Positions 11,501 to 26,500 of a DNA stretch of 64,000 nucleotides are shown in pieces; the stretch's first letter is position 1; every line of letters begins with the position of its first letter. The notes below the pieces were generated by a model. It was not told the DNA's origin and ran no database searches. It saw only the letters and a program-made list of their open reading frames with translations. Position numbers and translations under genes: made by a program. Source of the stretch: Hetaerina americana (taxonomy: Eukaryota > Arthropoda > Insecta > Odonata > Calopterygidae); NCBI GenBank assembly GCA_022747635.1, contig JAKTNV010000006.1, positions 67,356,590-67,420,589 on the forward strand, given 5' to 3'.

Positions 11501-14500
11501 ATTTGCAAGCATACTAAAACATTTATTTATTTTTTTGGACACCCTTGAGTAATTTAGCAAAAATATTCTTTCATACGTCTTTATTTTCCAACAACCTAAC
11601 TTGTTTGCCATCACTGTCTCACTTTATTTTATCTAAACCCCAGGGCATTATCATTTATTATACATATTTCTTGTCTATGTTTATGAATTTAGAGCCAATT
11701 TTTAATGCTAAGTTCCCACAAATTTTCTTCCTACAGTCAGAGTTTATTCCCATCAATAAAATACCAATTTCATCTCATTCGAGAATATGTCTACTGACAT
11801 TCGTATGAAGTAAAGGCACTGTGCCTTAACCTTTATCTTCCTAATATATTATTTAAATGGTATCTTTCAGAATCTCCATGCTACGTCATATTTGACCATG
11901 CCTGAGATGATGTTTGAGTGAGGTTAGAGGTTATGCTGAACTTTTCATCTTGCAAAATCCTTATGTATTCTCATTGTAGCCATTCCTTGTCCCTAAGCCA
12001 TCTTGCCTGTCTTTCTTTGCTCACCACTTCCTTCATATAATACTATTTTTTTTATCAACTTTAAAATATTATTAAGTGTTGTCCTGTAGAAACTTCCAGA
12101 AACAGTCACAAACCTCTATTATAAGACTGATTTTGAGAAAAATAAATAAGTAGGAGTAGATGTACCCACATGAATTCTAATTTTTAAGGTTATCAATTAA
12201 TTTTCAGGTTTAGACAGTAGGTAACTACCTAGTTTGAAGAGGAGTGGTAAAGGGATTCACTTAATTTGCTTTTAGAAAATAATTGCCTACCTATTGCCAT
12301 CATTAAGTTATTTTGAGTGAAATGGTTTAATGGTTAGGCAGAAAAGAATAAAATTCTTGAATGTTATGTGTTAAATGAGGCAAAAGATCAGTGAGCTGTT
12401 TCTGGGAAATAGTACCTTAACTTATTTCCCCCTCAAATGGAGGATACAGTACCCAGGAAGAACTTCCGGCCCAGACGATCAATGCAGAGAACTGCAAAAA
12501 TATTGCTGGGGATTGCGGCAGCAACTGTAATCAGGGATTCCATGAACACGAAGCTTTCAATCTTGTCAGTGCAGAGGTCAGCATGAGAATGCGATCCTGA
12601 TGTCACAACATATGAAGTCACATCACATACAGAGGCATCCTTGTTGGGGTGTTCTCTACTAAATTCATCAAACCGACTGAACAGCTCAGGAAACCACATC
12701 ATTAGGCCATAATACCTGAAATACAAGATTGAATTTTTGTCATGGAAATGGCTTTTTTCATTTGATTATCGTGAAAAAATATATTTTAGAGCATGGAAGT
12801 AATTGCATGAAGAATAAATTTCATGAACTGTTTATAATTTACGTCCATAATTTGTCAAATTCTTGCTTCTTTAGGCTGTTGTTAATCTAAATTTGACCTA
12901 CAGTTGAGTAACGCTGTAAGTGAAATGTATAGTTCCTACTCTGTAAAATGTATATTTCATGAATCAATTCTAAATATTCACCTTATTTATTATCAATGTT
13001 TTAATTTTTGCTGATACTAATATTATTTTGGGGAATTAGGTAGCCAAGAGGGTAGATGGTTGGACTACTGACCGAGAGGGTCCGAGTTCAATTCCAGGAC
13101 TTGCCTCTGGGCACCCTAATCTTCACGCAGACTGTTTGATTTGTCGGGTACCAGCTCTTTCTAGGAAACCATAGGTTACACAGAGTAAGGATCCCCATAT
13201 CCTGCTGTGTGTATTTCACATGCCTGGGCTTAGTCCTAGGTGATCTCACCTCACTTATCAAATTATTTTAAAAATCACCTCATTTCATTTTAAAAATAAA
13301 ATCTAATATTTGCAGGTTTTTTAAAATTACTTTTACTTGAGTCAAGGATTTTACTCATAATTTTAAGTGAAAATGTTCTTTTCAACTTTACATCATTCAA
13401 ATTGTGATCATTAAATATTTATTTCTCCCCTCAAAGCCAAATGCTATATTTACGTGATACCTACTATTTTCTCTTCTCATGTTACTTTATTATGTATCAA
13501 TTAACTTCCTTTAAAACAAAATATTTGCCTCAGTCCATATGAAACCCACAAACTAGCGTTTATACATTCACTTCAACACATCCTCTACACACTAAATATA
13601 TAGTCTATTCTCTTTCTATGCATGGCCCCCGCATTTGAAATGACCCCAAAACCCTAAGCAAATTCCTTTCCAAGCTTTACCCCTCTGTATTCCAGCATGA
13701 TTACCCAAACTTCCTCCCACTAATTTCTGAAGCAGTCACACATCCCAAAAACCTCATATAACAGCAAAAATAAACTTGTCTTTTGAATATTCTTAAGGAT
13801 ACCATGTCCATTTCTAAATGCCCAACCATTCCCAAAATCCTTCCAATTCCATGCACCGGCATGTAATATGACACCTCAGTAACAGCACTTTCTCAAATTT
13901 CTCATTCCTTCCAGCATCTTCCTGTACCTAAAGTAATGCTATATATAATCTCAAATGCAAACTTTGCTGGGCCTTTTACATCAATCCCTCATTTTCAGAA
14001 TTAATAAACACCTGTAAGCCTTCCTCCACATTCATCTCCATCCTAATTCCCCAACATACTACTACCCGCTACATTTCTTAAGATAACTGTTACAATGCAT
14101 CAATTATTTCCTCTCTCTCTTATACAGTCACACTTGTTAAAAATTCCACTAAAAATAATTGAGCAGGTATGATAATGGCTTTTAAAATCATTTCAGCCGC
14201 CTGAATTGAATGTTACTCATTGTCAACATCTCTCTTCTGCACCCTCATTGGTTCTCCTGCACCATTCATTTCGGAACCCTCTCCCGATTTCTCCTTTCCT
14301 ACTTATCCTGACAGTCAATCCTTTCACATTGATGAAAAGCAGGGAACACCTAAATATTTTATCAGAGTCATTTGTTTTGGGTGTTATTCCTTCTTTTTTG
14401 GTTTTTGTTTATTGTGTTTCATATGAGTATATTTCATTAATGTAATATTAATTGCTGTATATCACCGCATTGCAGTTTGGTGTGAGTTGGGGTGATTGCT

Positions 14501-17500
14501 CCCACTAACAGATATTAGATATCATACTTATAATGAAATGAAATAATATAAGCATAAGCAATGTTAAATACTTTATATGTGATTGTATTGAATAAATATA
14601 TAGAAAGTTCCTTGTGAACTATTCAATTTTAAATAGCCATTTATTGAATTGCATGCTCTGTCAAAGTGACACGCACCTTTTCGCTGAGTTTAAGTTTCCA
14701 ACCATTTAACGAAGAAAAAGTTCTCAGCTTATGGAAAAATTATGCATAGTTTATGAAACCATTCCTAAACAATATTTAATTAGGTTTAATGAGATTGCTC
14801 TTATTGTGTTAACTTCATTTGTGTCTTATATAAGGAGTGGATATGGGCATGATGCCTTCATCCACTCCTTGTCTATAGATGAAATACGTATTGGGAGCAT
14901 TAAAAGTCTAAAAACCTTATCAGTCAATCAAACTTGTAAATAATTCTCATGGATGACTTTCAATCTTTGAAGATTGGTAAATAGGGTATGGATATGTTTG
15001 TAGTACATTCCCTATTATTTGTAACTGGGCTCATTTTTACAATTAACAGCCTTGGGAATTAAAGGAAAATTGGCACTCTTTCACGATTTTAGGGTGCTTT
15101 TACTCTACTCACTGTCTCACTATGATCAAGGGGTGCTTATAAAATTCTGATTTTTAACTCTAAGTTCATACATATGATATATTTTATGAAAAATTAACTT
15201 AACAGTAAAATGAATTTTTACATTCAGTGCTATCTGTGTTTAAAGTGAAATGCTTATTTAAGAAGGCCATATACAAGCATACCTTGACTAGTAGATTGCC
15301 AAAAATAATAATAACAGTGTCAATGCTTCATGTCTCTCTCATCTGGCACTCTTTTGCACAAAAAATCCTAATAGTCATGCATACAACCCTAAAGCATCCC
15401 ATACGAAGGTTACCCTGGCATGCAAGCCCGTAACATTATTCTCAGCGATCTGTACCCTATCCTCTCTGGTGGCAAAACCACCACCAATCTACTTTCCAAA
15501 TGTCCCTCTGCAGCATTTAAACCTCCAGAAAATCTTTTGAATTTGTTTTTCAGGAGCAAATGGAACTAACCACAAACGCTTGCCCCCAGTTCCTCTATCA
15601 TGTGACAGGATTGTTTTGCTTCAATCATTGCATTCACAATATGTAATCTTCTAAACTGATATTACTCAATGCCACTGCCACTGATGTTATTACCAATACC
15701 TCTTGACATTGGATTAAATCAATATAATGACCAACTTACCCTATGTGAAAGGTGAGATTGATGGTGACTGAAATGAAAGTATACTTCAAAATTGGCGGCA
15801 TAAATAACATTTTGCTATTTTGTAATATATCTCTCCCCATCTCTTTACACTTTATTGTTTTTCTTTTATGATCTTCACAGAAATGATTATCTCCAAGTAA
15901 TTCTTTAACCTGAAAAAATCAAAATAAAAAATATTTAAATAATTTATATATCCAAAGATATTGTTCTTCATTTGTGTTGCATTAATGTGATTATTTTTTG
16001 TTCTTCTTTAAATGGCTCTTTAGACTTTGGTACTATTATGAACAAGAAGTGTTCAATTAAACCAATGTAATCTTGGTCTTTATCACTTATTGAACAGGGT
16101 GAAAATTCATTAGTCCTATCAGGTTGAACAATAGAAGGGGATGAAAGACCAAATAAGCTTCCTCATTTATCATTATCTTCCCCTTGCCCCTCTACTGAAT
16201 CTATCAGGCCATTGTTTCTTCAAGCAGCTATCCCTCCTAGGTTTAAATGGCTGATTTAAGGAAATAAATCATTATGTACCTGAAATTTCTAAAGTGAATG
16301 AAAAATCTCAGAGGAATATTACAACTCCTCCCTCCCCCTCTCTGCCAGTGATCATACAAAATGTTTCCCGCAAATCATCTTGACACCCTTCACATATGCA
16401 ACACCAAAAGTGCTACATTAGTTGATTTCATGGTAAAAAGCTTTCATTGGAATCGAACCCAGACCCTCAAGCAAAAAGCACGAAGCTTTAAACACTGAAT
16501 TTCCTTGCCCCTTATAAATGATATAAAGTTGTAAACAATTTTTGAGAGAAAAGATGAGCATGTTGGAGGTTGTGATTGAATTGACTTTATAAGCCTTGAC
16601 AACTATACTCCCTGAAACAACTTGAATTAAATACCACACTGCAAAAGAATTACAACTGATATGCTCTTTTGTATTTATGTGCCATTCATGTACCATTTAT
16701 ACTTTTATCAACACTTCCCTTTTCATCGCAGTGGCAATGTGACTTCTTTCTCTTTCCCTTTTAAAAACAAAACTGATCACTCTAATCATTTCAAATCCAT
16801 TAAATGGTACCAAAAGGGTATACATGTAATATAATATGAATATGCTGTTGAGAAAGATGAAATTTTAATTTTTCTGATTTGGGTTTCTCAATAGACACGC
16901 GCCAGAATGTCTGCTTCCAATAATAATAAGGTTTTCTAGTATAATGGTGCTTGGGCTTTAAATGCTTGGGAACAACTTTCATTTCTTGACTGCTTGAGGA
17001 TATGTCATCCATTTTCAAGGTTAAAAGAAGAGAACGGTTGAACTGGAATGTTTATAGAGAGATGCTTTGGTTGATAAAGGCTTTGGGAATTTATATGAAA
17101 CAAGTCAATGATTGACTGTTAGAGGTCAAAGGCTACATTGGGTTCAACCAAGTATTCAAATGGAGAAATTGAAACAAGAACTGATTTTTATGTCTATCAC
17201 TTTAATTTTAGTATTTTTACCTAGGGCCACTAACTTTGCAGGCTTTTTATGTTAATGCTAGTAAATTTGTAATCAGCCAATTATCCAGGTTATGCTTTTA
17301 TAAATTAAAATGAAATTACCGGATAGGTATCTTCAGTTTTTCCAGTGTTTGATGCATAAATTTGACGGAATATAGACAAGGCCTTGTTTGCTTGTCCATG
17401 CACCAAAAGAAATTTTGGACTCTCTGGCAGAAAAAGGAGTAGAACAGCCACAATGAAGCTTGGTACCGAGCAGAGCAATAGAAAAACACGCCATGAATTG

Positions 17501-20500
17501 AATAAAAAATTTGCAGTGGAAAAGCCAATATTGCTTGGAATCACTATCCATGCCATGCCTGCAAAAAAGAGAAAAATGAGTAGGTACTTATTTTACTTAT
17601 TTGTAAATATTTGCTTTTTACTTATTATGAATGGTATTCTGTCGGTAAAGGTATGTTTAAGGTGGACACATCCTATACAATTGTACAAAAAATATATACT
17701 ACTTGCCTCTTCTAACAAAGAACACAACCTGACATCCATCTCTGCAATAAGTCCCTCTTTAATTCTGCCTACTTCCCTCCTCCTGTCATTCCATCCAACA
17801 CATCTATCCCATTCCTTACCCTTCCTTGCTTGCCTGTTTCCTCTCTATCACAGTCTTCAACATCATATTGCCAACAAAAATGATCTGTATCCATCATCTT
17901 TCCTACCTCCTTCCAAATTCTCCAATTATGAAGGTGTGTTTTATAAAGTTAATGTGCATTTTGTCTTGATAAGTTAAAAAAGTCCATAATCAACATTAAA
18001 TCAAATATCTCACTTAAATATCAATGGGTGCATGAATACCATATGGAAGAGATGCTGGGAATTATGAAAGTACTATTTAATTAATTCCAGTTGTATCTCA
18101 TGTAAGAAGTAGGAATGGCTATAAAGGGAAGGGTATCAGATTGAGGCATTTGAAAGGAGGGCAGGGTGTTCTTGCAGAGGTTGATTTCTCCAGAAAGGAA
18201 TATGGGAGAGGTCAGTATGGTGGAAGTCTGGGAAAAAGTCATTAATAGTCAGGGAAGACAATTTTTCTTTGACAGTTTGCAGTCCCTGTTTTCTCTCACC
18301 TAAAACCTTCATATTCTGGGTAAAGGTGCAGGATTAACAAGACACTATATTCATCCTTGACACTCTGACAAGGTGAAGATATCTAACCTTCCCCCCATTC
18401 CCTGACTCCAATATTAATTTTGAATATCAGCTGATGACTCATGATGGTAGTATTGTGCATTCTATATAATTTTGGAGGGTGACTACCCTGCTTTTCCTAT
18501 TCCACTGATCTCATACTATCTCTGACAAAGGGGATAGACCACAATTACTTTCTCAAGGCACATTGATTTAAATGCAAAAAAGAGAAAAGCAAATATGAGG
18601 ACTCTGAAATTTGGAAGGACACAACCTATACTATTTCTCCTCACAAAAAACCTGGAAATCAGGCACTGCAGTTTTTTTGTCTTCAATTCCACATGCTTCT
18701 TTCCTCCCTTCATTAAAGCCAATATGCCTGCCCTATTCCTTTGTCTTCCTCGTTTACCCTTCGTTGTCCCCTCTATCACGGTCTTCAACATTCCATTGCC
18801 AATTAAAATGTTTTAAAGCCATCTTTCCTGGCTCCTTTGGATTCCTCACCATCCACAATCTTCCCCCACCATACCCAGCACTTTCTCATCTGTTTTCCTA
18901 TCATTCCACCTCACATTTTCCATTCTTCTCCACACCCACATTTCAAAAGTCTTCAATCTACACCTATCATCCTGTTCAATGACCATGTTTCCACACCATA
19001 CAAAACCATGCTCTATGTTAAGTTTTAATGTGCCTTTTCTGAACATCCTTACTCAACACCCCTGTCATTAACTTTCACTGTTGCTAGTGAAAGCTTCTTT
19101 GCCTAATGCAATTCTTTCCTTATGCCCCTACTACTTTGAACATTTTGGTCCTAAACACTTCTGAGATACGTGAACCTTCTCTAGTTTCTGCCCTCCTATT
19201 TTAATGTTTAACTTAGCCTTTCTTTTTCCCAAAAAACATATGACCTTTGTTTTAATTATATTTATTCACAAACCCAGTATCTTCTGCACTGACCTTCCAA
19301 TACACTCAGGATGACTGACTGTCTCACAAACTATGCTTGGTCATCAGCAAACCTGATATAAGAACTCCCCATTAGTTTTCATTCCTGCCTTCAGTCCTTC
19401 CCATGTCTTATTTACCATTTTTTTCACACATGCATTCAGTAGCATAGGCGATAATGGACACTCTTGTCTTACTCCTCTTCTTAACACTGGCCATTCGGAC
19501 TCTCCATCAACCATTCACACCTGCGCAGTCTGTGACATATACAGGTTATATGCATAAGTCTCCTATCCCATCAATTACTTATATTTTCTGTAATACCTGA
19601 ATTGATTCCATCCAATCGGCTCTATTAAATGCCCTTTTGAAACTATGGAACTAGCAAATACATCCTGATTGTATTCTGTATTCCTCTCTATTCATGACCT
19701 CATTACTACATTGCTATCATGTGTGACTCTCCGCTTCTTGAACCCAAACTGATCATCTCCTAAGTATTCATTTTCCCTGCTTACCATCCTCTCATTAATG
19801 ATTATGAGGACCACTTCAGCCTTGTGCAAAATCAAGCTTATAGTTCTATATTTCTCACATATTGCTACCTTTACCTTTTTTGGAATAAGAACTAAAACTG
19901 ATCTGACAGTCTTCTGGCCAAAGTCCTCCCTCATAAATGCTACAAATTAGTCCATAAAAACTTCCTCTCACAATTTCCTAGACTTTTAAGTAGTTTGGCA
20001 GGAATTTTGTCTACCTCAACTGCCTTATTTGATTTAATCTCCTTGAATGTCCTTTCCAGCTCACCATCAAGTAAGCCTGGATCTTTCCTTGTCAACATCA
20101 TACTCTCTTTCTGTCTTATTTCTTTACCATACAGTTACTCTATGTATTCCTTCCAACTCTCTTGCATCTTTTCAAGTTCAACCAATATTTTCTCTGACTT
20201 ATCTTGGATGGTTTGCAACAATATCCCCTTTTTACTTCCTGACTGGGTTTTCACCTTCCTATATCAGGGCACACCAATTTCACCCGCTCTCTGTAGACTT
20301 TACCACCATACTTCTTTTGACCTTTTTGTTGCTCATTTCAGTTTATTGTTTTACTCTTTATATGTTCTTCTACCTAACTTAATGTTTATCCTATTCCATT
20401 TCCTTCTCCCATCTATCATTCTAGTCATATCATCCTTAATCCATGGTTTCCATATCCTCCTCTGATTTACTGTTCCCATGGTATCTTTTGTTGCTTCCAA

Positions 20501-23500
20501 TATCCTTTTTACATATGATCTCATTTTTTTCCTATAGTACCTAGCTCTCTACATTCATTCATGATTTTCCTTACAGCCTGCAGATACTTGATCCTTGTCA
20601 ATCTAATTAATGCATCTACGTTCCAATTTGTAATTCATCTTCCCTGTTTTATCTTTTTGAATCAAATCCTACAGTTCATCATAAGTAAATTGTGATCCAA
20701 GTCTGCATCTGCTCTCAAGAAAGAGTGTGAATTGATGATGCTGTTCCTAAATTTGTACCTCACTATGGTATAGTCTAACTAAGATGTACCTGAGTCCCAA
20801 GCATTTTCCATGTGCTACTGCACCTTTTGTGTTGTCTAAACCATCTATTTGTTTTGATAAATCCATCTCCTGCAGAACTCTATTGCTTTCTCTCATGATC
20901 ATTCCTTCTTGTTTGTAAAACATAGTCCCTTACCTCACTACCATCTCTTCCTTAGCCTATCATCAAGTTCTAATCCCGCGTCACTATCAAATATTTCCGT
21001 GCAGGAACACATGTGGTTATGATCTCTAACTGATTGTTTCCCCTGTTGACATCTTACTCCCTATGATTGCCTGATGGCATGTTTACTTTAACAATGACCA
21101 AGTTTGTTGGTTCTGCTTTATATTTTACTAATTATATTTTATCTGTCCCTTGCTCTATGTTTACTATGATTCCACCTATCTTTTTGTTCAGTATTATAGT
21201 CACCCCTTGATGACTCTTTTGCTTTGCTTTGTATTATATTACTGTATAATTATCACTTTAGTGATCCCCACTATCCTTCTATCTCAACTCACTCAGTCCT
21301 AAGGCATTTCTGTTTCCCCTTTCAATTTCTTGCTTTATATTTTATAATTTTCCCACCCTGATTATTGTCCTAACATTCCAAGTTCCTCCTCTAACTAATG
21401 CGGTCTTCTTTTGAGGCCTCCGTTTTATCAGATTTTAATTCTTTATATATTAAATATTGAATGAATAATTGCTGGCCAACATTGTATGAATTGCAATTCT
21501 TTTAATGCCTCTAGCAAAGGTGAGAAAGTTGAATAAAGAAATACTGGAGGTACTTGAATGTTGGTGCCCGTGATAGAATGCCATTTTGAAAATATGACAC
21601 TGGCAAATACATCCTGATTGTATTCTGTGTTCCTCTCTATTAGTGACCTCATTACTACTAAGCCGGGTAGGGGAAGAAAAAGATTAAGCTTTTTGAACAG
21701 CATGAAGTTAGGCAGGAGTTACAAAGATAAGAAGAAGGAAATAAAGTGAGGTGAATGCAATTGGATGTTTTTATTACATTGTAGATGGTAGTCTTTGGAG
21801 ACTGTTCCAAGCCTGTATTTAGGTTGAATACCTCAAATGAATAGTGGAAAAGGTTTAGACTAATGTGCTTTCAGGGAAATCAAATGCAATTGGAGTTCAA
21901 GTCCAAGAATGGTGAACTTGAAACATCCATAATGTTTGAACTTATTGGACATACATAAGATTATTTCAAACAACCAACCTGCCACAAACAAATTCCCAAG
22001 AGTCCAAAATGCTGCCATGAAACTTAGCATCGATCCTCTCTTTTTCTTGGGCTGAAATTCTGCAAAATATGACCAAATTACTGGTCCACTTCCTCCTAAC
22101 CTGGAATTGCAAGTTGAATTGTTGTATGAATATTCATTACTAATGTATGACTGTGGTTTATTATAATGAATCATTATCTACAAATCAACTAGTTACAAAT
22201 AATTCAAACATTAACTTTATCTTATTTATAAAATCAATTATGAATCAGTTATTGCAAAATACTTCATAAAATTTCATTAAATAAAGTGGTAAAGATCATG
22301 TTTTCATATTATGCTTATATAATTTTGACAGCACACTTTACTCTAAGAATTTAATGTAAAATTATTTTATTATAATATTCATTTAAACTGAGGTAACATG
22401 TTGTTCAGTACCCTAATAAGAGTTAAATTGCATGCTAAACTAGAGAGCTATGAACAGTTTACTTCTTATAGCATTGAAATTTACCTAATTTTGCCTAATA
22501 TAAGAAGCTAATATAGATTTTAGAAGGAGAGGGAAGTTTTAGTTATGCTTTTATGTGTTTCTTATGCTTTTCTCTAGAACATGCTGATACTCCTTTTTTT
22601 TTAATCCAGCTAATGCTTCTAGGTTTCATCTCCTAAACCATCTTCCCTAATTTATCTATTTGAATCCCATACTACATTTCATGATTACTATATTGTGATC
22701 AGAGTCCGCATCTGCTCCCAGATACTGTGCGAATTGATCTTGCTGTTCCTAAATCTATGCCTAAACATAATATAACCTTTCTGAGTTGCCTGGCATTTTC
22801 TATGTATTCCTACACTTTTTGTGGTGTCTAAACCATGTGTTGATGATGACTAACCCCTGTCTCCTGCAGATTTCAATTGCTTTCTCCCTGTGGTCATTCC
22901 TCATACTTAAACCATTATCCCCTGCCTCATCAGCAATAAATCCTTCGCCTACCATTAAATTCAAATTCCCCATCACTATCAAACATTTTCCTGCATGTGA
23001 TTATGTCCTCTAACTAATCGTATATCCAATTGACTTCTTCCTCCATATGATTAGTTGGTGGCATGTACATCTGAACATTGACCAAGTTTGTCAGTTCTGC
23101 TTTTATCCCTACTAGTAATATTCTATCCATTGCTTATTCTATGCTGGCTACACTTCTTCCTAACTCTTTATTCAATATTATAGCAATCCCTTGTCGGCTC
23201 TCGTTCCCGCCTCTGTATATTATTCTATAAATATCACTCCAGTAATCCCCGCTATCCTTCCATCTCACCTTGCATAAACCTAAAATATCTATATTTCCTC
23301 TTTCCATCTCTTGCTTTTTATTATCTAATTTTTCTGTATTCAACATTGTCTCAGCATTCAAAATTCCTATTCAAACTTATCCGTCTTCTTCTTCCGTGTC
23401 TTATGTGCTGCCGCTGTCGGTTTTGCTACTCAAGGGTTTCGTCACATGACAATTGCAGAAGCTTTGCCTCTCCTACTGGCAGGCACAACACACAGCTGAC

Positions 23501-26500
23501 TAGGTCGAATTCCGTAGTTGCCAGGACTAAATTTCTCTATACTGCCGATCATGAAAGTCTTGGGAATAATAATTGAGGTGATTTCCCATTGCTTTCTTCA
23601 GTAGTGTTTTTAACATGACACCATCACTCAATGGCCCCCACTGGGGTCAGATGCCTTTGCAGCTACCTCCCTGAGGAACAGATCCTGAGTGACTACTTTT
23701 CATCTAGTTCCTAGCCTCGACCTATTTGGCATGGGTGACCCTACCAGGAGCAATATTATTACTCACGCCAGCACATTTCTGGGGGTCAATGGAACGCAGA
23801 AGCCCTTCCACCATGTCAAGGTTGTAGTCAATGGGAGGGGAAGGAGAAATGCTACATTTGAATAAACTATAAGTGCCAGGAAGGAGTCTTTTTCCCTTTC
23901 AGACTTCTTGTATAAAGCATAAGGAAACATCAGTTGTGAGAATTTGAAAATCCTGAAAATGAAACAAACCTGCTATCTAATAACCCAAATACCCTTATGG
24001 TGTTTTGCAAAGTAAGATGCACAAATTAAAATATCAAATGTATATGGAATTTAATGTAGAACATAGGTTAGTCAAGTAAGTCCAGTAATTAAGAAGTTAA
24101 GTAAGTCAAGAGCATGGGCAAGGATTAAAGGCTGCTGAGATATAGGCATGGAGAAGAATTGAGACAGTAAGTCAGAGAAAAGGGAAGACTAACGATGGAC
24201 TTTACAATATGGAAAGGGATAAGAGTGAGTTGCTGAGGAATATCAACAGAAGACACACAAAGTGCATAGAGAATATATTAAGAGGTAATAGGTTTTTAAA
24301 AGTGGTAACAGAAGGGAGATTGCTGGGCAAACAGGGAGGAGAAAGAAAGTGACTAGTCTTGAGGAAGGCATGCAGACAGCTAGAAGATTTGATGAAAAAG
24401 GAGAAGTAAATAATGTATGTCAAACAAAAGGAATAAAATGCAATCCATAAGACATGGCTCTTTGCAACCATGCAATACCTGATATTAATTGGTGAGATAC
24501 TGCCCTTTCGTGTATGAAAACTCTCCCAGGGGTCCCATAATATCCAATGGGAAACAAATCATTCATCCTAACTGGGATTCAAACCTGGAAACTTTTATGT
24601 CTGGTCGAGTGCTTTAGCCAGTTAAGCTATCAAGGTTAAACTCAAAAATTTTTCAATGATCCAAGTACAAATTCTGGTTGAGGTAAATGATTTTTCACTT
24701 TGAAAATTGTTGTATTGTAATGTGCATTTAGCAATTGACTCCATTAAAATTTACTATTGAATCGTCCCCTACAGTTTCTTAAACTTCCTCTAGGGGGGAA
24801 TCGACAAGGAATTTGCCCAACATTATATTGCTTAGGAATGACACCCCTCTTGAAATATCTCAGTTTTTGTTGGTATGATTATTCTTATGATTTGATATTT
24901 TACTGGCTGGGGGAAATATTTTAAGGTAGTGGGGTGTTGAATGTTGCCATAGAAGGGAAAATGTTGGGTAAACAGGGAAGAGGAAGGAAGAAAATAGATT
25001 TGTTAAATGGCATGAGAGCAGGCCTAAGGCTAGAAGAACTGAAGAAGGAAATAAGGTAAAGCAGGAGGAAGTCTTTGCAAAAAATATAAGATAACAGCCT
25101 TTAGGGACCCTCCAAAACCTACCTTTAATTGAGTTAGATTATCAATAACATTAAATTGGGCTAAATAATTTTCTAAGTGCATAGTTCTAATCATAGTTAC
25201 AGATCAGAGACATGGAATATTGGAAAAGTGGACCAACAAAGAATAGAAGCATTTGAAACATGGTACTGGGGGAGAATGCTGAAGATTAAATGGATAGACA
25301 AAGTGAAGACCGATGAAGTATATAGAAGCGCAGAAGAGGAAAGGACCATATGGAGAGCTCTACGACAAAGAAGAACTAGATAGATTGGACATACCTTGAG
25401 GCACCTTGGATTAGTTAGAAACATAATAGAAGGAAAAATTGATGGAAAGATCCCATGAGGAAGGTCAAGAGACAAGAACATAGGGCAAATTAAGAAGGAC
25501 GTAAAACAGAAAACCTACCAGAGGGTGAGGGTTTTAACACTAAATGGGGAAGAATGTGAGGGGTGCAGTAAACCAGTCTTAGGATTGAAATACTTATGAT
25601 GATGATGATAATTCAAATATTTTATTACACCAAAATTATTTCTTCTGGCAATATTTTGCATTGGATATTAAAATAATTTGGTGCATAGAACAACTTGTTG
25701 TAACTATTGATCAACTAAGAAATGCAAGTGATTTCTGTAAAAATGTGAACATTTTTTGAAGATCACACTCATCGGGTAGTGTATATTTTCATCTAAATGT
25801 ATGACTAAAAGCATTTTTTTAATTCAATTGTGTATATGATTTAATTTTTTAATTTCAACTTGTTTACTTGCTAGGAATGCGTGCCAAAATAAACATCAAA
25901 TCACAATTTCTCATTCTGCTGGTATTAAGTGTCACTATGTTTTGAACTGAAAAAATGAACTGCTTTCAAGTAGCATTTTTTATTCAATTACCATTCCAAA
26001 ATGTCCTGCATTTACTTCATTGAGAACATGAAACATTCTTTGGATTACTCACGCAGCTCCGTTGAGGAATCGAAAAAGCATGAACAGTTGGTAGTTCTGG
26101 CATAAGCTGGAAGCAATGATGCAGACACCATTCATGAAAGATATGACAATAAGGACCTTCTTTCTGCCCAAGGAATCTGCCACTGCTCCCCAAATATAAG
26201 CACCAGCCATCATTCCTAGCAACAAGCAGAAAGGAAGCATTTTGGATTTATTCAATGACTTACTCCAAAGGAAGGAAAAGAAGTAGGTATCAGTAGTAAA
26301 ATAGTAACTAACATATAATGATAAACTGTACCAATTGAGGAGAAAGGTGGATAAAGGGATGATCTCTCATAAAGATATTACTAGATACCCATAAAAGTTT
26401 TACATACACCACTAATTCTACAAAGTGCACTGTAGGCTACCAGTACACTGGAGTGGCAATGCCTCAGTAAATCAGCGAATTAAATTTTCTCATCATTAGT

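Larger units (their letters stand above)
17559..21978. other. Intron of the SV2-like gene, largely LINE-derived
   Basis: Most of this 4.4 kb intron is made of LINE pieces at 17637-17930, 18590-21430 and 21590-21830, entered separately. 17960-18590 shows nothing recognisable. Confidence 0.7.
22101..26052. other. Intron of the SV2-like gene with several mobile elements
   Basis: This 4.0 kb intron holds a LINE 5' part (22610-23850), LINE tails (24190-24440, 24920-25100), a SINE (24560-24640) and a LINE 3' end (25165-25611). 22101-22610 and 25620-26050 show nothing recognisable. Confidence 0.7.

Noticed and set aside
17384..17977. 197-codon plus-strand ORF
   Set aside because: It is antisense to a transporter exon and then runs antisense to a LINE fragment; no domain of its own.
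19995..20465. 156-codon plus-strand ORF with a hydrophobic, membrane-like composition
   Set aside because: It is antisense to the longest LINE copy; the hydrophobicity comes from the pyrimidine-rich strand.
18590..23850. Reading 18590-21430 and 22610-23850 as one LINE split by a transporter exon
   Set aside because: Both contain the same part of the endonuclease, so they overlap in content and must be separate insertions.
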